This document shows, piece by piece, positions 60,517 to 64,000 of a stretch of DNA of 64,000 nt. Numbering within the stretch: position 1 is the stretch's first letter; the number at the start of each line of letters is the position of its first letter. The DNA lies in NCBI GenBank assembly GCA_900316985.1, contig ONFE01000016.1, forward strand, positions 47,636 to 111,635. The letters run 5' to 3'. Position numbers and translations under genes: made by a program. Source of the DNA: an uncultured Prevotellaceae bacterium. GTDB lineage: Bacteria > Bacteroidota > Bacteroidia > Bacteroidales > Bacteroidaceae. The notes under the pieces are model-generated. The model did no database searches. It was given only the letters and a program-made list of their open reading frames with translations, and was not told the DNA's origin.

Positions 60517-61941
60517 ATGGATATGAAAGCAATCAAATACGTATTGGCAGGAGCGCTAGTGCTCAGCACAGCCCTCCCCGTTAAGGCACAAGATGTGAAG
60601 GCTCCGATTGACGCCATCACAAAAGTAGTTATCGACGCAAAGGGTGACGTAAAGGCCACCAAGGATGCCGTGAAGGAATTCACCAAAACATTCAAGAAGA
60701 ACCCACAGGCCCTCGCAGGTCTCGGACGTGCCTTCTTCGATGCTGGCAACGAAGCAGAAGCCATAAAGTATGCAGACTTGGCTGTCAAGGCTAACAAGAA
60801 TGCACCCTACGGTTATCTGCTCAAGGGTGACATGGCTGCCGTGAATGATAATGCCGGTGAGGCTGCTATGTGGTATCAGACTGCTACCCAGTTCGCCCCA
60901 CAGGATCCCACAGGTTATGTAAAGTATGCCCGCGTATATCAGAAGGTTGACCCCAAGGGTGCCGTTGAGATGCTCGAGAAACTCCGTCAGGTGAAGCCCG
61001 ACTATCCCGTCGATGCCGCAGCCGGTTACATGTACTCTAACGCCAACAAGCTGAAGAGTGCCATGGAATATTATGACAAGGTGAAGGACGTCACCAAACT
61101 CGACGACTATATCCTGTCAGACTATGCTACCACCGCATTCGTCATGGAACAGTATGAGAAGACACTTGAACTGGCCAAGAAGGGTATTCAGACCTACCCC
61201 AACTTCAACCACTTCAACCGTCTGGCCTTCTACAGCAACAATAAACTGAAGAACTACTTAGAAGCCGCTCAGTATGCAGAGAAGATGTTCAACAAGAAGG
61301 ACACCCTGAAGTTCACGGTCAACGACTATCAGAACTACGGAGACGTGCTCTATAACCTCAACCGCACAGATGAAGCCATCAATGCCTACAAGATGGTTCA
61401 GGAAATCGATCCCAGCAAGAACGAGGTTTACAAGCTCATCTCTGACGTATATACCAAGAAGAAGGACTATGAGAACGCTGTATCTCATTACAACAAGTAT
61501 CTTGAACTTCTCGGCGACCAAGCCAATGCCAACCACTTCCGCGGACTTGCTGACATCTACATCGAGCAGATGGACGGTGCTGACGAGGCTGGCAAGTTGG
61601 CTGCTTTAAGAAAAGCTGACCAGGTATATGCCGACATGGAGAACAAGTACACCTATGCTGCCGACTATGCTGCTTACCAGCGTGCCCTCCTCCACTATCA
61701 GATGAACACCGATATGAAGAAGGGTGAAGCCAAGCCTTACTACGAGAAGTACATCAGCCTCGTAGAGCCCAAGGCCGACAAGACCGCCGGTGATCAGAAG
61801 AAGCTCGCTACCGCTTACCAGTATCTCGCCGTTCACTACATCCAGAACGATCAGGTGGCTAAAGCCAAGGAATATGCCGAAAAACTGAAAGAAGTAAAAC
61901 CTGATGACGAAACAGCAATACAGATTCTGAATCTCAAATAA
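60517..61941 (+). CDS. Exported tetratricopeptide-repeat protein
   Basis: TPR protein of 474 aa with a signal peptide (ending PVKAQD). About eight TPR-like helical pairs follow, for example PQALAGLGRAFFDAGNEAEA, EVYKLISDVYTKKKDYENAV and LATAYQYLAVHYIQNDQVAK. It is periplasmic and follows the exb/ton/pstS genes, an order seen in other Bacteroidota, so it is probably part of that envelope-energy unit. A strong terminator lies right behind it. A fragment resembling its last 26 codons recurs at 62752. Confidence 0.85.
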   Translation: MDMKAIKYVLAGALVLSTALPVKAQDVKAPIDAITKVVIDAKGDVKATKDAVKEFTKTFKKNPQALAGLGRAFFDAGNEAEAIKYADLAVKANKNAPYGYLLKGDMAAVNDNAGEAAMWYQTATQFAPQDPTGYVKYARVYQKVDPKGAVEMLEKLRQVKPDYPVDAAAGYMYSNANKLKSAMEYYDKVKDVTKLDDYILSDYATTAFVMEQYEKTLELAKKGIQTYPNFNHFNRLAFYSNNKLKNYLEAAQYAEKMFNKKDTLKFTVNDYQNYGDVLYNLNRTDEAINAYKMVQEIDPSKNEVYKLISDVYTKKKDYENAVSHYNKYLELLGDQANANHFRGLADIYIEQMDGADEAGKLAALRKADQVYADMENKYTYAADYAAYQRALLHYQMNTDMKKGEAKPYYEKYISLVEPKADKTAGDQKKLATAYQYLAVHYIQNDQVAKAKEYAEKLKEVKPDDETAIQILNLK

Positions 61942-61960
61942 AGAGAGCACATATTATACA

Positions 61961-61998
61961 AAACTACCCGCATATAGAAATATGCGGGTAGTTTTGTA
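61961..61998. terminator. Strong bidirectional terminator
   Basis: A 15-bp stem, AAACTACCCGCATAT at 61961-61975 and its complement from about 61980, with a 4-nt loop and T/A-rich flanks, between the convergent TPR and orphan genes. Confidence 0.85.
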
Positions 61999-62033
61999 TA
62001 ATACTTATTCCAAAATAAGATTGTTTGCTTTAA

Positions 62034-62573
62034 TTATTTGTAAATCGTCTTTAATTTAGATTGTGCATGTGTCTCTGAGTTATATGTTGGAGCTTCATAA
62101 TACATCTCAGTTTCATAAATATCACCGCCAATATTTGAAACTGTCTTTTGATATTCTACCGAACCATAAACAGCATCAGACTTTGTAGTACTAATTAATT
62201 CTCCGTTTCTATAAGTCTTAATTACATTTTTCCCACCCGATAAGAGATGCTTTCCTTTTGTCTTTATTAATTCAGTTTGATTATATGAATTACACATATC
62301 ATTAATGATACTATCTGATTTTGAAAAATCAAAATCATCAATATATTTGAACACAATACCCTTAGAATCTACAAATGCAATTCCCTTACATTTTTTCGTA
62401 CTTGCAATATCAAATGACTTTCTTAAATCATCTCTAAATACATCAATTGATAGGGATTTATTATCTACAAATGTTACTACTAAAAAATGAAATTTATCAA
62501 TTTCAAATTTAATATTAGCATAAATATTTATCATCAAAAATGATGTGAAAACTATTGCAAATAATTTCTTCAT
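62034..62573 (-). CDS. AT-rich exported orphan protein
   Basis: Hypothetical protein of 179 aa with a signal peptide (LFAIVFTSFLMINIYA). The mature part is mixed alpha/beta (FHFLVVTFVDNKSLSIDVFR, KGIAFVDSKGIVFKYIDDFD) with a C-terminal stretch of strands (GSVEYQKTVSNIGGDIYETE). I recognise no family. The gene is far richer in A and T than its neighbours, points against the operon it follows, and is wedged between the TPR gene and a remnant of that gene's end, all signs of insertion by transfer. Confidence 0.65.
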   Translation of the reverse strand: MKKLFAIVFTSFLMINIYANIKFEIDKFHFLVVTFVDNKSLSIDVFRDDLRKSFDIASTKKCKGIAFVDSKGIVFKYIDDFDFSKSDSIINDMCNSYNQTELIKTKGKHLLSGGKNVIKTYRNGELISTTKSDAVYGSVEYQKTVSNIGGDIYETEMYYEAPTYNSETHAQSKLKTIYK

Positions 62574-62686
62574 GTTATTATAATACTTTAGTTAATTATT
62601 CTTTTAATTACTCATTAAACAAAGGAGCGATACGTTTGTAATTGCACCACCACATCCTAAACGAATGCTTAAAGTATAACATTTTG

Positions 62687-62694
62687 CAAATATA
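62687..62694 (-). promoter_or_regulatory. Putative -7 box of the AT-rich orphan
   Basis: On the minus strand TATATTTG, about 115 bp before the start codon; GTTG sits 19 bp upstream as a near -33. Confidence 0.45.
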
Positions 62695-62751
62695 ATAATA
62701 TTATTTTAAATAACAACATTTTTAACAATTATTCTTCCATCGTCTGAAACT

Positions 62752-62832
62752 TTGGATAACGAAAAAACAGCCAAACTCCTCCAGTACAAGCCCGACGTTG
62801 AGACTGCCAAGCAGATCATGGAGATCAAATAA
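62752..62832 (+). pseudogene. Remnant of a TPR-gene 3' end
   Basis: An open stretch of 26 codons and TAA with no start region. Its end, LLQYKPDVETAKQIMEIK, resembles the TPR protein ending EVKPDDETAIQILNLK. A terminator follows. It looks like the displaced 3' end of a TPR gene or of a lost paralogue. Confidence 0.6.
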
Positions 62833-62850
62833 GAAACGTACTTTAATTCA

Positions 62851-62887
62851 TATAGCCCGCATCCCCTACGATGCGGGGCTATTTTTT
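62851..62887 (+). terminator. Terminator behind the TPR remnant
   Basis: ATAGCCCGCAT and ATGCGGGGCTAT form a stem with one bulge, followed by seven T. It is probably the original end of the exb/ton transcript or of a lost gene. Confidence 0.8.
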
Positions 62888-63120
62888 TATATTATATACA
62901 TTCGTGGCTCCCTCACTATACAGGGAAAGCTACGGGTAGGCGCGACAGCGGGAATGGGCTAGGGGGAGTCACCTTAACCAACCCTTCACCGCAAGTACTT
63001 GGCATCATACAAGTTGTACCACTTGGCGAAGCATTTTATATTCTACTAAACAAATAATAATGACTAAGTATTTTCGATTTTTGGTCCTTCTAAGGAAGAG
63101 CACTCAACATGCTTCTAGTA

Positions 63121-63196
63121 TCCACCCTTGCCAAGAGCAGACGGCAAGGGTGGAGTCACGATGTAAAAGGGGCGTTTAGCCGATAACGACTAATTT
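63121..63196 (+). repeat. 76-bp direct repeat, copy 1
   Basis: Begins TCCACCCTTGCC, whose complement GGCAAGGGTGGA at 63143-63154 makes a 12-bp stem, then GGGGCGTTTAGCCGATAACG. It differs from copy 2 at three positions. Confidence 0.9.
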
Positions 63197-63302
63197 GTGT
63201 CAAATCGGAGGGACTTGTTTTTTGATTCCTATAGCAATAAACATCAAGGTGGATGAGGGTCGGTTTTCCGTTCACAGAATACACGTAAGAATGTTTTTCC
63301 TG

Positions 63303-63406
63303 TTTTTGCTATCACTGCTATCACTAAAACAAGCAACCAGTTGAATGTCTGCGAGTTGCAACACTGAATTTAGTGATAGCATAGGTGATAGCAGTGATAG
63401 CAAAAA
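63303..63406. repeat. Long hairpin element 1 (TGATAGC family)
   Basis: A 22-bp perfect inverted repeat: arms 63303-63324 and 63385-63406, built from GCTATCACTGCTATCAC. The 60-nt interior includes a further TAGTGATAGC. Confidence 0.9.
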
Positions 63407-63717
63407 GGCTTTCCGCTGAAAAAAATGCCCCGAAACACTCAGATTTTCGCTTGCACGCTGTTAACTCCCGCAAGTGTGCGTACTACTTGCAGCACTATTG
63501 CTACCCATTAGCAGTAGTACTGCGCATCATCCGCAGTACTGCTGCGGAGCCTTCGCAGTAATTTAGCGCATCATCAGCCACCACCCCATTCCCAAGAAAC
63601 CTGACGCCGAGTAATAAGAGATCGCAGAGATATTATTCACCCTGCCTACTCCATGCACTCTGTGTGAATATTCTCAAAAATTGCCCGTTTTCATAGTAAA
63701 AAAACAGGTTTTTCGCG

Positions 63718-63819
63718 TTTTGCTATCACTGCTATCACCTGTACTATCACTAAAGATTTCATTGCAACATACTGAAAACCAGCCAAATATCGATAGCAGT
63801 GATAGCAGTGATAGCAAAA
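63718..63819. repeat. Long hairpin element 2 (TGATAGC family)
   Basis: A 21-bp perfect inverted repeat with the same arm sequence: arms 63718-63738 and 63799-63819. The interior shares CTATCACTAAA and TTGCAACA words with element 1. Confidence 0.9.
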
Positions 63820-63891
63820 TGGAGAAACTTTTTCACCCTCCGATAATCCAGTTCATTGAGTCGATGATTAAGCCAATGAAATAAAAGAGAC

Positions 63892-63967
63892 TCCACCCTT
63901 GCCAAGAGCAGACGGTAAGGGTGGAGTCACGATATAAAAGGGGCGTTTAGCCGATGACGACTAATTT
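63892..63967 (+). repeat. 76-bp direct repeat, copy 2
   Basis: 73 of 76 bases match copy 1; one change falls in the internal stem and keeps a G-T pair. Copies are 771 bp apart. Confidence 0.9.
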
Positions 63968-64000
63968 ATTGTCATTGGTGTCGTATCTGACGGGATGGGC

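Larger units (their letters stand above)
62888..64000. other. Non-coding, repeat-rich tail region
   Basis: More than 1.1 kb without a convincing gene. It contains a 76-bp direct repeat at both ends of a 770-bp segment, two large hairpins with the same 21-bp arm, and a patch of GCAGTACTGC-like words near 63500-63560. The one ATG ORF (63681-63884) runs through the hairpin arms and has no coding character. Confidence 0.65.

Noticed and set aside
63681-63884. 67-codon ORF in the tail region
   Set aside because: It reads through the hairpin arms, has no ribosome-binding site and no coding character.

Overview
The window looks like chromosomal DNA of a gut Prevotella-type Bacteroidota (Prevotellaceae). 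The evidence is the Bacteroidota promoter signature (TTTG, 19 bp, TAnnTTTG) before several genes, a GldH lipoprotein, a two-ExbD exbB-exbD-exbD-tonB operon, a NusG-family regulator of the UpxY type, and a pectin-degradation cluster. No plasmid or phage genes are visible.

Layout. (1) 1-8442: pectin/rhamnogalacturonan use. A minus-strand operon carries a GH106 rhamnosidase (cut by the window edge), a GH28 glycosidase and an AldA-type lactaldehyde dehydrogenase. A divergent CE7-type esterase and a sugar:H+ symporter complete it. (2) 8642-12495: metF, holB, ricT-like and gldH. (3) 12507-18843, minus strand: a rod-shape/cell-wall operon, namely a stand-alone IMP cyclohydrolase domain, mreB, mreC, mreD, mrdA and a frameshifted rodA. 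(4) 19355-51034: a 32-kb block, all on the plus strand, ending at a strong terminator and containing a type VI secretion system (T6SS). (5) 51153-61941: tRNA-Met, a START-like protein, an LptF/G permease, ribBA, an aminotransferase and the exb/ton operon. (6) 62034-64000: an AT-rich orphan gene, a gene remnant and a non-coding repeat element.

The T6SS block is the main interest. It opens with a NusG paralogue, followed by tssH, tssB, tssC, two hcp genes, a third very long Hcp with an N-terminal array of 87-bp repeats (frame broken once), vgrG and a PAAR-like effector candidate. Next comes what looks like a complete ubiquitin-type toolkit: a ubiquitin-like protein ending in glycine, an E2 with HPN and a catalytic Cys, a membrane-anchored JAMM peptidase, a VWA/RING-like/multi-TM/FHA-like membrane protein and an E1/ThiF enzyme. 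The baseplate genes (tssG, tssK, tssE, tssF), two cell-wall-related proteins, a Ser/Thr kinase, a WG-repeat-like exported protein and a PP2C phosphatase follow.

TssJ, TssL and TssM are absent and I recognise no TssN-TssR. My inference is that the four exported or membrane proteins inside the ubiquitin block take the place of the envelope complex, so that ubiquitin-like conjugation and Ser/Thr phosphorylation control or build this secretion machine. The individual domain assignments are fairly secure; the joint function is a hypothesis.
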